Shown here piece by piece: positions 41,306 through 51,299 of a DNA stretch of 64,000 nt. A program made the translations under genes and the position numbers. Below the pieces are notes generated by a model. The model searched no databases. It saw nothing but the letters and a program-made list of their open reading frames with translations, and was not told the origin of the DNA. The stretch is from Amblyomma americanum (lineage: Eukaryota > Arthropoda > Arachnida > Ixodida > Ixodidae). Where the stretch lies: positions 48,731,507 through 48,795,506 of the forward strand of contig NC_135505.1 in NCBI RefSeq assembly GCF_052857255.1. The letters run 5' to 3'. Position 1 is the stretch's first letter. Each line of letters opens with the position of its first letter.

Positions 41306-43024
41306 TTATTCGTCCTCTTCTGGAAGGGGGTGCCTGTCGGCATATTTGGATTTCCTATTTCTGAAGTTGCACTCGTTGAGTTTCGATTTGAATTTGTCTC
41401 GGACTGTGGCAATGGCAGAGTTTATGTATTTCCTAGTGTTGGCGGACTCGTTTGCGAGCTCGTTTTTGACCATCTGAATAACTTGTAGGAACTTTTTATT
41501 CTGCTCCTCTCTGTCAGCCCTCAGCTCTGCAATGACGCGCTCATAAACTGACTGTGAGTTTGGCCGGGCTTCGGGTGTTTTGTCGTGAGTTGTTTGTGAC
41601 TGCAGCCTGACCAATTTAAGTTCAGCTCGCAACGCCTCGTTCTGTTTTTTTAGCTGAATAATTTCTGCTTTCAGGTCGTTAAACTCCTTAGATATCGCGT
41701 TTCCGGGGGGGGGGGATGGAGGCAACCCAGCATAGCCCACCTTTACGATGTGTCTTGAGTCTTCTTGCTTCTCAGAAGACGGTCCGCGTTCTCGGGTGCG
41801 TGGCGTCTCCTGTGCCGGTGGATCCGCCTCAGGTACAAAGGAGACCGACCTGGTGGTCCCCTGCTCTTTATGATGTCTTGACTCTTCCTTTCCGGATCGG
41901 CCTGACGAGTTGCGACGTTGACTAGACTTAGATCTTGACCTGGACCTGGACGTAGAATTGGAGGCCGCTCTTCTGGATTCCTTCTTGTCGAACTGCTCTT
42001 TTCGGCTGGTGCGTACAGCTGCCGCGTAGCTCTTGCTGGTGCCACTGGTTGTCAGTTTCTCTTCCTGATCATCGAAATGTTGATGTTTCCTAGGCTTATT
42101 GATGGGATCCAGAAACTTTGCTTTGCATTCCCTTGAGTAGGTGTGGTGATTCCCCTGGCATGCCGCACAAGTTGGGGTGCAATCGTGAGCTTCCCCGGGA
42201 TTCAGCTTGCCGCACGAGTCACATTTCGATTCAGCTGGGCTGGGGCAGACGTCCGGTCTATGTCCTTCCCTGCCGCACAGTACGCAAAACGGTCTAGTTT
42301 TCCTTTAAAGAAAACATTTTCGCTCGATCCACCCGTACGTAACAAAGAAAGGGACTTTGTATCCACTGAACAGTATTACCGCTGAGTTGGATCTGCCGAG
42401 CCTTCGGACGCCTAATATTTCGTGGGTTTCTGAGGAAAAGTCTTTCTCTAGGTCTCTGTCTGATGCGTTGGGGTCAATCCCGTGCACCACACCTTTGCAT
42501 GAGTCTTGCGGTGTTCTCACGTAGGCATTGAGGTGGTACTTTTTCCCGTCTAGGTTGATGTGATCGATCTTCGCAAGTACTGTGGCGTCTTCGACATGGG
42601 AAGTTGCCGCGATGATGATGTTTTGCTCTTCGATAACTCTGATGTAAGGTTTGGCGCGTAGCGTCTTGCCACGTAACGCGTTTTCGAATGCGACGTTAAG
42701 TGGGTGTACACTCCCACCCCACATTTTTAGGTCCAAACGGTCTTTCGGCTTGATAATCACTTTAAATTCATACTTGTCGAGGTCAGGCAGTCTCGGGGGC
42801 CTTTTGCGGCTCGTGGGATCCGCTGCTGGTGACTTCGGGTCATCATCGTATGTCTTCGGAGCCCAGTGCCCTTGTGCACGCTGTCCTGCCCTGAGGTATA
42901 TCGTCTTCCATCCAGGTTCTGGCTGTGAATTATCAAAGTTCCCCTCGCCTTGTTTGCTGCTGCTCGGAACACTTCCAAATCCTCCAGACTCGGGGTCGTA
43001 GCCATGGGTGTGGTCCACATCCAT
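41306..43024 (-). pseudogene. I-clade LINE ORF1 (gag-like), one in-frame stop
   Basis: ATG at 43024 (MDVDHTHGYDPESGGFG). An RRM-like region with YEFKVIIKPKDRLDLKMWG and HLNAYVRTPQDSCKGVVHGI is followed by GWIERKCFL and a TAA at 42305-42307; the same frame then continues with zinc knuckles: CVLCGREGHRPDVC, CDSCG, CAACQGNHHTYSREC. A serine/arginine-rich segment and a coiled coil (EFNDLKAEIIQLKKQNEALR) end the protein. It would coat the LINE RNA. Without that one stop the frame is open over its whole length (573 codons), so the lesion is a point nonsense change. Confidence 0.85.
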
Positions 43025-43328
43025 CGTCGAAGCCGTAGCGGAGTAGCTGCTCGCTGGTCAGGCCGAACGCGGCAACGGACGCCGGGCCCGGTGCCGAAGT
43101 GCTTGCGAGGCTTAGCGATCCCACGTTTTCGCTTGGGCTTTAAAGTCCCGCATAATGCCAAGAAAGTCACTTCTTGGGATCAAAGCGTATCCACGAGTAG
43201 TCCTCGACGTTATACGTCTGATCCGTACAAAAATGTGGAACTGCGAATGGATCTTGCGCGCACAGGACGAGAAATCCACGGAGCGCAGACAAGCTGCGTC
43301 CGCTCCCCACTATCTCGGAGTTTTGAAT

Positions 43329-43563
43329 CCCCGCCGGCGAAGAGCGGAGCCGCGAGTGACACGTCCGCCTGCGCCTACGATCCCAGCGGAAGTGCCCCAT
43401 CTCCCGCGCGCGGGCTTCAGCAGTCTCCCGCGCAGCGACGCTGGCGCCCTCTCTTGCCAGTTAATGTAACTGACAAGGGAATGCGTTCATCCTTGGGGTG
43501 AGACTGCTGCTGCACGTTGCCTCGCGGGAAAACAGACACGGGGCTGCAGGGCAGGTCCCCACA
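43329..43563 (-). repeat. 5' LTR, last piece
   Basis: Matches 32345-32584 of the 3' LTR, from GCCGGCGAAGAGCGGAGCC to GGCAGGTCCCCACA; followed by GTTC. Confidence 0.9.
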
Positions 43564-43566
43564 GTT

Positions 43567-43831
43567 CTAATAAAAAAATTGTTCTCCGGCGGCTCCACGG
43601 TGCTTCTTCGCATCCTTCATTTCTGTATAAGGGCGGCCGAAGTTTCGAAGTGCTGCCATGAGGCTGTTTTGGAATATCAGAATCGTAGAAAGTGAGCTGC
43701 ACGGGATACTGAATTCCTTCGCAGCGTCCGACTTTTCTGCCTTTTGCAGCTTCGGTGATGATTGCAGTCATTTCCTGCAGCGTCAAAAACTTTTGTTTGT
43801 TTTTTTCAACAGAAGGTGTCATATTTTCCAC
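43567..43831 (-). pseudogene. Tigger/pogo-type transposase, N-terminal helix-turn-helix fragment
   Basis: Minus strand KQKFLTLQEMTAIITEAAKG, then in a shifted frame AAKEFSIPCSSLSTIL, the CENP-B-like helix-turn-helix that recognises the transposon ends. The rest of the transposase is missing. The LTR element inserted just after this segment (GTTC at 43564). Confidence 0.75.
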
Positions 43832-44479
43832 AGGCCAAACAAAACAATGGACATAAGCAAGTCAAGGGCAACTTCGGCGTTTCAGCATGCATGAGGCGGG
43901 CGGCTAGATGGCATGTTAGCGAACGGTGTCGGCGGCCAGCAAGGAGGAAAAAAATTGCTGGATGGCCGCTGGTGTCGTCACTTGAAACGTTACGTGCCTG
44001 TAGTTGCCAACAGACAGACTAGCAAAAAGCCACTTTCAGTGAACAAACAAAAAACTCGCTGCTGTCAATATCATTATCCGACTGAGAGAATGTAAACAGC
44101 AATAGCTGCACCGATGCTTATTGGCATGAATGTACGTGCACGATTAGCTGGATGAGTGTGCTGCTGCAGTTTTGGCACTTCTGTGTCCCCAACTGGCTCA
44201 TGTGCAAAAAAATGTTGCAGATCACTACCACAAACTTTTTTTAATGTAGGACTGCTTTTTAAAAAGTCTTCGCTGTTTAGAGGGGCAAATTCATTGAAAT
44301 GTATGGATGTTCTCCGGGGGCGCCTGAGTTTTTCATTGCCATGAGAAATTCGTTCTTGAGGGCTTTCGTTATTGAGGGGTTCAGCTGTACTATAAAAGAT
44401 GATGCTGTGATCATTTTCAATGTTTGTACATAATGTTACACCGGTTACTAGTTCAACTAGGTTCCTTGATGCCGTTCTT
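43832..44479. other. No clear gene (possible EnSpm 3' region)
   Basis: The minus-strand frame 44490-44074 is open for 138 codons with no motif I recognise. It lies downstream of the EnSpm transposase and could be its C-terminal or 3' part. Confidence 0.35.
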
Positions 44480-44957
44480 GTACACTTCATTATGTGCTTT
44501 GAGTCATGTACAAAGCAAGACAGAAATGTCTCTGAAACAGCAAAAATTTTGGGTGCCCACTGGGATCTTCAAAGGAAATAATGTGCTCAATCTTTATGCA
44601 CTTCCTCAGCTTAGTCACCAAGGCAGTGGAGCTTGTTTTTTTTTGGCCTCGACTGTTACTTACTGGGGAACATGTGCCCAGGTGCACTAGCTCGGTCATG
44701 CTCCACAATTGCTCCACAACATGGCCATTTATGTCACCAACACGGCTCCGAACAAAGTCAAGCAATGGCCCGGACACATCCCATGGTCTACTTAGAAGTC
44801 TCCAGTGCCTGCTGGGACAAAAACTGCCGAGTCTGGGGACCAGCTCGTGCTCTTAGCCTCTTGTAGTTGCTGGCCGTCATGAGGCATTCTACTACTTGAA
44901 TGGGCACACCTTTGGATGATGTGACTAGTTCTTTGATGTAGCCAATGTTGGTTTCAA
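44480..44957 (-). pseudogene. EnSpm/CACTA transposase (Tnp2-like), C-terminal part
   Basis: Minus strand ETNIGYIKELVTSSKGVPIQ and NYKRLRARAGP, then a shifted frame with GDINGHVVEQLWSMTELVH. The equivalent segment of another copy, at 62271-62476, reads RLVTSANGVALQIV. It continues the transposase of 45935-46565 on the far side of a LINE insertion. Confidence 0.7.
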
Positions 44958-45823
44958 AACTGCCATTACTGTTTCTTATCTATATTAATGACATTACAGA
45001 CATCATCTCTCATCCTGTTCAAATTAGGTTGTTTGCCGACGATTGTGTTTTGTTTAATGAAGTTAAAGTTCAAGACGACCAGATTTTACTTAATCATAAC
45101 CTACACAATGTTAGTGAATGGTGCGTTAAATGGGGGATGGAACTAAACGCTGACAAGACAGTATATATGCGGATTACTAATAAAAGAAACAGTCATTTCT
45201 TTTCATATAATCTTCCCACTCGGCACCTTTCAGAAGTCAAAGAATACAAGTACCTAGGAGTAACACTAACGAATAATCTTAGTTGGAATAAACATATTGA
45301 AACCGTATGCTCTTCTTCATTTCGCAATCTCTGTTTTCTTAGGCACAAGTTAAAACTAGCTCCCCCTAACGTTAAGCAATTGGCATATTACACCATGATT
45401 AGACCAAAACTTGAGTATGCATGCACTGTTTGGGATCCTCACACAAAGACTAACATTAATGCCCTTGAAAGAATTCAGCGCAAAGCAGTTCGGTTTATAT
45501 TTTCTAAATATCGCACCACTGACTCACCATCTGCTCTGTTGCTTCAACATAATATACAGTCCCTTGAAACTCGGCGTAGAATACTAAGGTTAAGATTTCT
45601 CTTTCTATTGAAAACTAACAAACTGTCAATGGCCCCCGATTTGTATCTCCAACCGATAACGTCCAGGTCAACAAGAAACAGGCACACTGAATCGTTAAAA
45701 CCTTACTTTGCCAGAACTAACATATTCAAATTCTCTTTTTTTCCCCGCACCATTACCGAGTGGAATCAGTTACCACCATCATCAACAGTTGACGTTGATG
45801 CCATTGAACAGGCCGTTCATTGA
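44945..45823 (+). pseudogene. LINE reverse transcriptase, C-terminal half
   Basis: Begins in the RT at LLFLIYINDIT and IRLFADDCVLFNE (catalytic FADD), then LGVTLTNNLSWNKHI, LRHKLKLAPPNVKQLAYYTM, RPKLEYACTVWDP, LERIQRKAVRFIFSKY and FFPRTITEWNQLPPS, a signature of the C-terminal region of Jockey/CR1-type LINEs. The first codons may be flank. Stop at 45821. No lesion in the preserved portion; it lacks the fingers, palm start and endonuclease. Confidence 0.9.
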
Positions 45824-45896
45824 TTTTTGTTTTGTGCTTTTTTGTATTGTGTTTATTGTGCCCCTCCTGCCAGGGCCCTTCACTGGGCCTGCAGTA

Positions 45897-45927
<31 letters not shown>

Positions 45928-45931
45928 AAAC
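44958..45931 (+). mobile_element. Jockey/CR1-like LINE, 5'-truncated, with (AAAT)n tail
   Basis: Starts inside RT and ends with about seven TAAA repeats at 45903-45931. Interrupts the EnSpm transposase. No clear TSD was found. Confidence 0.8.
45903..45931. repeat. (AAAT)n LINE tail
   Basis: TAAATAAATAAATAAATAAA and more. Confidence 0.95.
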
Positions 45932-45934
45932 ACA

Positions 45935-46565
45935 AATGTGCCGATAGAAGCCCTTGATTGAGTGCACTCTTAGAAACCTGCAGCAGTTGATGAATGTTGT
46001 AGGTCATATGCTTCTCTCCATATAGAAATGGGACATCAACAACGAACTTCACCAAACACTCAGTGCTGCTAGCAACATCAGCACTAAGCACTTTATCTTG
46101 CAAGAGAAGTGAAATGCCTCCTACAAGAAGGGCAAAGTGTTTGAGGTATTGCCTCGGCAGAATACCTCTCAGACATGGCAATGAAAAATACAGGAGCCAT
46201 TGCTGCCAGTCTGTGGCCTTCCAGTATTTTTTAACTGAAAGAGAGCAGGGTTGTCAGCAGGTGCAAAAATGTGTCTTTGTGCCACACAGGTGGTCATTCA
46301 TGACTGACAAATATTGTGGGGAATCAATATAATAAGGCTCACCCACATTGGTCGGCCATCTCTCGGTTAGCTGCCGTGCAACACCCAAAAGCACACAATA
46401 CATGTAATCTGGAGAAAAACTCCAGATCACATCAAAATAGGAAAGGTTGATTAACAGCGTTGGACCCTTTGCACCATCGAAAATCTTTCCTTTAGCCACA
46501 GCCAGGCGCATCTTTTCTTTTGTGTCTTCTATGTGTCTGTCAAGAACAACATAGGTGACTGGATA
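45935..46565 (-). pseudogene. EnSpm/CACTA transposase (Tnp2-like), central catalytic part
   Basis: Minus strand: VKYPVTYVVLDRHIEDTKEK, GAKGPTLLINLSYFDVIW, SFSPDYMYCVLLGVARQLTE, then, after frame changes near 46250-46180, GILPRQYLKHFALLVGGISL and FLYGEKHMTYNIHQLLQV. This is the Tnp2-type transposase region (DYMHCVLLGVxRxxT, NxHxLLH). Frameshifted and split by the LINE at 44958-45931. Confidence 0.8.
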
Positions 46566-48289
46566 CTTGACAGTTCCTGTTTGGCGAAGTAGCTTGCAAG
46601 AAGCATAAAATAAGAACTGATGTATGCACCTTACAACTGTAGCTCAGTGATACAGCGAAAAGAAAAGCGCTTAAGGACAACTTTCTATATCACTTTGGCG
46701 GGAGTTCCAGGTGTAACGCACTATCTAGCTAGTTTATCTCCTTGACCTAAACACCCATGAATAGGTGGCACTCTTACAGCCTTCAATGCAATGATACAAG
46801 TTGGCTCCAAATAAAAATGCTTCCAAGTGCAATATTCCTTCTAAAATAAAAAAAAAATAGAAGTTACTTCAACCAAGTATTTATTTTACAACAATCACCA
46901 ATATATTCTGGTTCACTTTAACCATACTGAAACTTTGTTAAGCTATTAACATTAATTAAAATTATTCCACTGGTAATGTACAAAAATATATGCTGTGTAA
47001 AACTGCTAATAGTACTCAGTAAATGATATTACGGCTATCATTTTGAGCATATATATAGCCGTGGTCAGCGGCTGTCTTCAACTATGACCTAACAAAGTCT
47101 ACCAAGCAGAATTATGGATCTAAAAGTTATAAAAGAGATTGGAGAGACTACCAACTGTCAAAAGTATGGGTCAGCTATGCTGCATTGGGAAGTTTAGGTG
47201 CTTCTCTCAAAAATGTTGCCGTTTCAATAATGAGCCCATGAAAGGATGCGCTGTTTAAAATATGTTCTACCTAGAGGTGAAGCTTTTGCATTTTAAATGC
47301 TCTCAAGTCTAAAAGCTGACCTATATTTAAGTAAAAAGACCCACTGCAGTGTCGCAGTAATGGTGCTTGGCTGGTGGTCTGAAAAGGTGCAGGTTCGACC
47401 CCGACTACACTGGTCGCATTTCTACGGAGGTGAAATGCTAAAGGCCCGTGTACTGGGCTATGGCAGCGCACATTGGGGAACCCCAGGTGGTTAATTATTG
47501 TCAGCCCTCCACTGTGGCATTTCTTATTGTCGTGGGTTGCCTTGGGACATTAAACAGCAAGCCGGCCAAACCATATTTGTCTAAAGATTTAACAATAAAC
47601 AAATTCGATGCTTCACATGTAAAAACTTACCCTTACCATCAACGGTTTTCCTTAGATGCAAGCACCATGAACGTCCGTAATGTCCATTGAATTGCATGAA
47701 GTGTTGCATAGCTACTCTTGCAGGCGAAGCAGCACAATAGCTGAAGCAGTAGGCCCAAAATGAATAAACAGCTGGCCAGCTTCGGGTGTAAACAGTTGAA
47801 AATTGGGTGTGCAGTGTACAGCCTGCAATAATTACAGCAACTGTAAGATTTGAACAGATATGTCAAGTTTCAGTGAACTGCTAACAAAATTCAATATTCA
47901 TGCCTGTCATTTTTTGTTTGAAGATACCTTGTATGAGCTGAATTAGAATACGCTTTGTTACACATTTGCTGGTGATTCGGAAGTTATGTTGGGTGCTGTA
48001 GGTACTATTTAGAAAAGGTAGAGCTTGCAATGTCGTGACATTACCAACTGAGGCTAGTGTTGTTACCTAAACGCATTGATAAGGGAAATAACGAGAAACT
48101 GGATGGCTGCAATTACCCGCATCCTGTGTGATAGCAGTAACCGATGCTATTATAGTCACCCAGGTTCTCTTTCACAGTGGCTGCCATTTACATTAATTAC
48201 ACGATGGGAAATACCAGGTGCAACACTTTGGGCATCCCTCTTAAATCTATCAAAACAGATTTAACACTTCAACTAGTACAGCACTTTTT
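46566..48289. other. Interior of the EnSpm gene (introns or decayed), with a SINE
   Basis: No coding motif between the two EnSpm blocks. A tRNA-derived SINE lies at 47340-47570. Confidence 0.45.
47340..47570 (+). mobile_element. tRNA-derived SINE (Ruka-like), diverged
   Basis: A-box-like TGGTGCTTGGCTGGTGG and B box GGTTCGACCCC, then GGAGGTGAAATGCTAAAGGC, CCCGTGTACTGGGC, GGTGGTTAATTATTGTC and CCTTGGGACATTAAACAGC, parallel to the SINE at 4223-4462 but about 25-30% different by eye. Confidence 0.8.
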
Positions 48290-48583
48290 TCGTCCACAAT
48301 AAATACTACAAAACAGTGGTATCGGTGGCTGCTCTCCATTTCACACCATTGCTGCTCAGCTTTTTCATTTGTTTGACAAAGGCATTGAGGACACAAGGAC
48401 ATTTTTTTGCTGCAGATGTAGTGAAAGTTCGTTCGCAATTAGCTGTGTGGGCCAAATGGAATATTTCGATGACTTGAATACCAGACTGCCATCAGCATTG
48501 AAGGTTAGGGTCAGGTCATCTTTTGAGGGCAACTTGCACCTGAATTTTTTATAAAGTGATCCGTCTGTAATGTCACACCTCAT
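48290..48583 (-). pseudogene. EnSpm/CACTA transposase, N-terminal region (second block)
   Basis: Minus strand ITDGSLYKKFRCKLPSKDDL, TFNADGSLVFKSSKYSIW and LIANELSLHLQQKNVLVSSM. In Tnp2 proteins this precedes the catalytic core (pattern FNxDGxPxFxSSxxSxWP). Frame breaks occur after SNK near 48365. Confidence 0.75.
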
Positions 48584-48739
48584 CTGTGTGATCCTGATGA
48601 CTCAGCTCGATCGTCTGAAGCTTACTGTGAAGCGCATTGGCAAGTGACTTCTCTGCAAGGAAAGCCAAAAGCTGTTATCCAACAGGGAGAGTTAAGAAAA
48701 AATGCCTATCTAGTAGCATTTGCGGGCCAATGTAGTAGC

Positions 48740-49305
48740 GTCCACACACAGCAGCTTCCATGTACACGATTCTTTTTAGCAAGATCGCCTGAAACTTAAG
48801 CGTCATGCACTGCCCGCAATTAAAACTGGGCATTGCGGATTCCAGCTCCAACACACTTTTTGAAAAGGTACTTTGTGGATGGACCATCATACCTATAAAG
48901 CATGTGTGTTATCAGCTTCTGGAGTGCTTCGGCTGCCTTCCAGAATAATCCAAACTCCAGGACAAAATTAGCAGTTAGGGCAAGCAAGTCATCAGCAGTT
49001 AAACCACTCCACTGCATTTGATCAGCTGACAGTGTGGAAGCCGCTGGTTCTGATTGATTGTAGCTGGTGCTATCTGTCTTCATCATGATTAGGGTAGCTA
49101 GAACTGTGATGACGCAGGCCTGTTGCAGAGGTGATGTTTGTAGCGCTGGCGACGCTGGGCGTGTATCACCCAGCACTGGTGACGATGGGTCTGTATCACC
49201 TTGTGCTGGTGATGTTGTGCATGTAGACCTTCGTAGATAAGTTGTGGTGGAGTACGGAAGGCCTGCGCGGCTACCAGGTTCAAGGCACTTTTTCCTGTGG
49301 CACAT
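48740..49305 (-). pseudogene. EnSpm/CACTA transposase, first block
   Basis: Minus strand GLTADDLLALTANFVLEFGL, KAAEALQKLITHML, STKYLFKKCVGAGIRNAQF, and, in a shifted frame, CGQCMTLKFQAILLKR. This corresponds to the region of Tnp2-like transposases before the FNxDG block. A parallel copy exists at 49497-49778. The low-complexity Ser/Pro stretch upstream (49130-49280) is in the same frame. Confidence 0.7.
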
Positions 49306-49496
49306 GCTTTCAATTCACCGTCAACACAAAGTGGTAGCTGCCACAACACCTATCATCCACGGAATGTGCATCGCCGCCTTTGGGATCGTTGCAACATGAT
49401 CACGATACAGATGGCTGTCGTTTATTAGCTTTGATTCTACACTAAAATAAACAAATTTTAGTTCAATAAATTGAATGTTTATTCAATTCAAATTAA
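49306..49496. other. No gene recognised
   Basis: AT-rich spacer between two EnSpm N-terminal copies. Confidence 0.5.
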
Positions 49497-49778
49497 TTAG
49501 AAACCCAGCTTGGTCACAGAGTAGTCAGTTGAGCTGTAGTTCAAGGGGTAATGTCGAAAAGAAGTAGCCGTCTTGCAAATTTTTTTGTCACTGTAGGACT
49601 TTCCACATACTGGACAGCATCCTTTAACGCTGTTTCTTTCATTTAGATTTCCCTGCGTTTCTTGTATGGTCCTCATACAATGTGCGCAATAAAAATGAAA
49701 ATGTGCAGCCTCAACACCTGCACCAACATGCTTCTTGAACAAGTACTTTGCTAACAAGAAACATTCTATATTACCCAA
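49497..49778 (-). pseudogene. EnSpm/CACTA transposase N-terminal fragment, second copy
   Basis: Minus strand AKYLFKKHVGAGVEAAHFHF, YCAHCMRTIQE and CPVCGKSYSDKKIC, with two Cys pairs suggesting a zinc finger. The first block is the same as STKYLFKKCVGAG at about 48860, so either a second element or a partial duplication is present. Confidence 0.7.
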
Positions 49779-49807
49779 AAGTCAAAAACTCAATTCAATG
49801 CTCCTTC

Positions 49808-50173
49808 TCAGACAAGAAAGAAAGGAAGAAAAATGCAAGACAAATTGTTTCGAAACATAGCCCGTAAAGCAGTGTGGCTTGCGAGAGTTCCTTTTCGGTC
49901 GCTCTGGTGCTCAACTGGATTCTTGAGGCAACGTATGCTCAATGCGGGTTCTGGAGGCTGCCGACGTCTGTTCCTAGGCGGAACAGCTGGGGCTGGCCCA
50001 CTTTCATCAGGCAGCATTGAATACTGGGCATGTATGTTAGGCAGCACATCTTGCCTGCCCATAGATAGGTCACTCGAACACTGAGTACTTGAGCTGCAAC
50101 GCACACCATGCTCATTCACAGGTAAATCACTCGCACCACTGTCCAGGAGGGACGACATAGATTGTCCAGTCAA
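49808..50173 (-). other. Serine/proline-rich open frame, unrecognised
   Basis: A 121-codon frame without a recognisable domain, between the EnSpm fragment and the gypsy relic. It may be the N-terminal Ser-rich part of an EnSpm protein (compare 49130-49280) or chance. Confidence 0.3.
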
Positions 50174-50176
50174 TGG

Positions 50177-50783
50177 CTATGAAGAAATGGTGAAGCGGGT
50201 TCTAGCTTCTGAAGGCTGTGGTACTGATGATGCAGCTGGAGGCTCCTGTGGCAACACTGCTGTGCTCGATGAGCCTTTGATCCTCTGCATGACTATTAGA
50301 GTCATAGGGAAAGGAAAAGGTAATACAAAAAAGTCAGAATATTCATCCTCTTCCCAATTTACTTGACTCGGTAACAGCTTGGAAGCATTCCATAGCTTGC
50401 CATCTCCTAAGTGGTTCAATGTTGGACAATGTTGTTGAATGATCTCTTTTTGTGTGGAGAAACGTCGGTCTCCTTTGAACTGAATGATGGGTTTACGAAC
50501 TTTGACAAAATCCCCTGGTTTAATATTTGGTGGCCGTGCTCCACGCTTGTTATTCATATATTCTTTCATTGCTTGTTTCGATTCTTTTTCTCAAGTCTTG
50601 TATAGCTAGGTTTGCATTCTGAGCTAACTGTGATGGAAATGAAGGAAACCTAACATCTATTTTTGTACGATGGCATCTGCCATGAAGAACAACTGCCGGT
50701 ACAACTCCTGTTGTAGCATGAGGTGTAGACCTATATATTCCCAAGTACTGTGCAATTGCCGTTTTCAAAGGATGACGTTCCAA
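50177..50783 (-). pseudogene. Ty3/gypsy integrase C-terminal region
   Basis: Two overlapping frames: HPLKTAIAQYLGIYRSTPHA, TTGVVPAVVLHGR (core end), then IKPGDFVKVRKPIIQFKGD and GDGKLWNASKLLPSQ. The pattern is that of the K02A2.6-like gypsy lineage. A frameshift near 50570 separates core and tail. Confidence 0.8.
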
Positions 50784-50789
50784 CGATGC

Positions 50790-51278
50790 CAGTTGAACAA
50801 AATACTTTAAAGTTCAGTTAAATCTTTCGATTTGTCCATTGCCCTATGGATGATGTATTGAAGAATACGTTAACTTGATAGCCCTGTTTCTCAGAAATTC
50901 CTTAAAATTTTTTTACATGAACTGAGGGCCTTGATCTAATACTATCTCATCTGGATAGCCTTCATGGGCAAAGACTTCAGGCAAGTCTGTAATATTTGTA
51001 GTGGTTACATGATCTGTCATCTTTACTTCAGGCCATTTAGAAAAATAGTCGACTAAAGTGATGGCATAGTGACAATATCAAGGTGCTCGCTTAGAAGGGC
51101 TGACTATGTCAATTGCCAACTTTTGCCAAGGCTTCTCTGGAAAAGGAACAGGCTTTGCAAAGTAGGTACAGATGTTTTCGCCATTTTGACGACGTGAAGG
51201 GTAATAGTTGGAATTTTCGCCTCTGGAACTAGCTGGATTGCCTTCTTCCTCCAACGCGTACTCTTGCACTTCTGTCAC
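50790..51278 (-). pseudogene. Ty3/gypsy integrase core, heavily mutated
   Basis: CTYFAKPVPFPEKPWQKLAI followed by an Asp-containing block DIVSPSKRAP; further on, with stops, frames read blocks similar to VDYFSKWPEV, DEIVLDQGPQF and NGQIERFN, the usual D-D-E pattern. Multiple stops in frame. Confidence 0.75.
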
Positions 51279-51299
51279 AGAAGTTTGACAATGATTGCA

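Larger units (their letters stand above)
37724..43328 (-). mobile_element. Full-length I-clade LINE, nearly intact
   Basis: Inserted in the LTR with TSD CCCCGCCGGCGA (37711-37722 and 43329-43340). On the minus strand: 5' UTR about 300 bp, ORF1 (43024-41306), ORF2 (41300-38121), 3' UTR with AATAAA and a TCC-repeat tail. ORF2 has no lesion in 1059 codons; ORF1 has one in-frame stop. Confidence 0.9.
32004..43563 (-). mobile_element. LTR retroelement with non-coding interior, split by two later insertions
   Basis: Minus-strand element: 3' LTR 32004-32584, interior 32585-33899, 5' LTR in three pieces (33900-33926, 37388-37723, 43329-43563). LTR ends TGTGGGG...CCCCACA. GTTC on both outer sides (32000-32003 and 43564-43567) is the TSD. 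No gag or pol motif in the interior, so it is non-autonomous (LARD-like) or deleted. The splits are a Harbinger element and an I-clade LINE. Confidence 0.85.

Noticed and set aside
41743..42045. 100-codon Arg/Pro-rich minus-strand frame
   Set aside because: It is an alternative frame of LINE ORF1, which reads zinc knuckles and an SR-rich segment in its own frame here.
27870..43831. The Tigger N-terminal (43567-43831) and C-terminal (27870-28093) pieces as one interrupted element
   Set aside because: After removing the LTR element the sequence next to the N-terminal piece is not Tigger, and other elements lie between; nothing shows they were contiguous.
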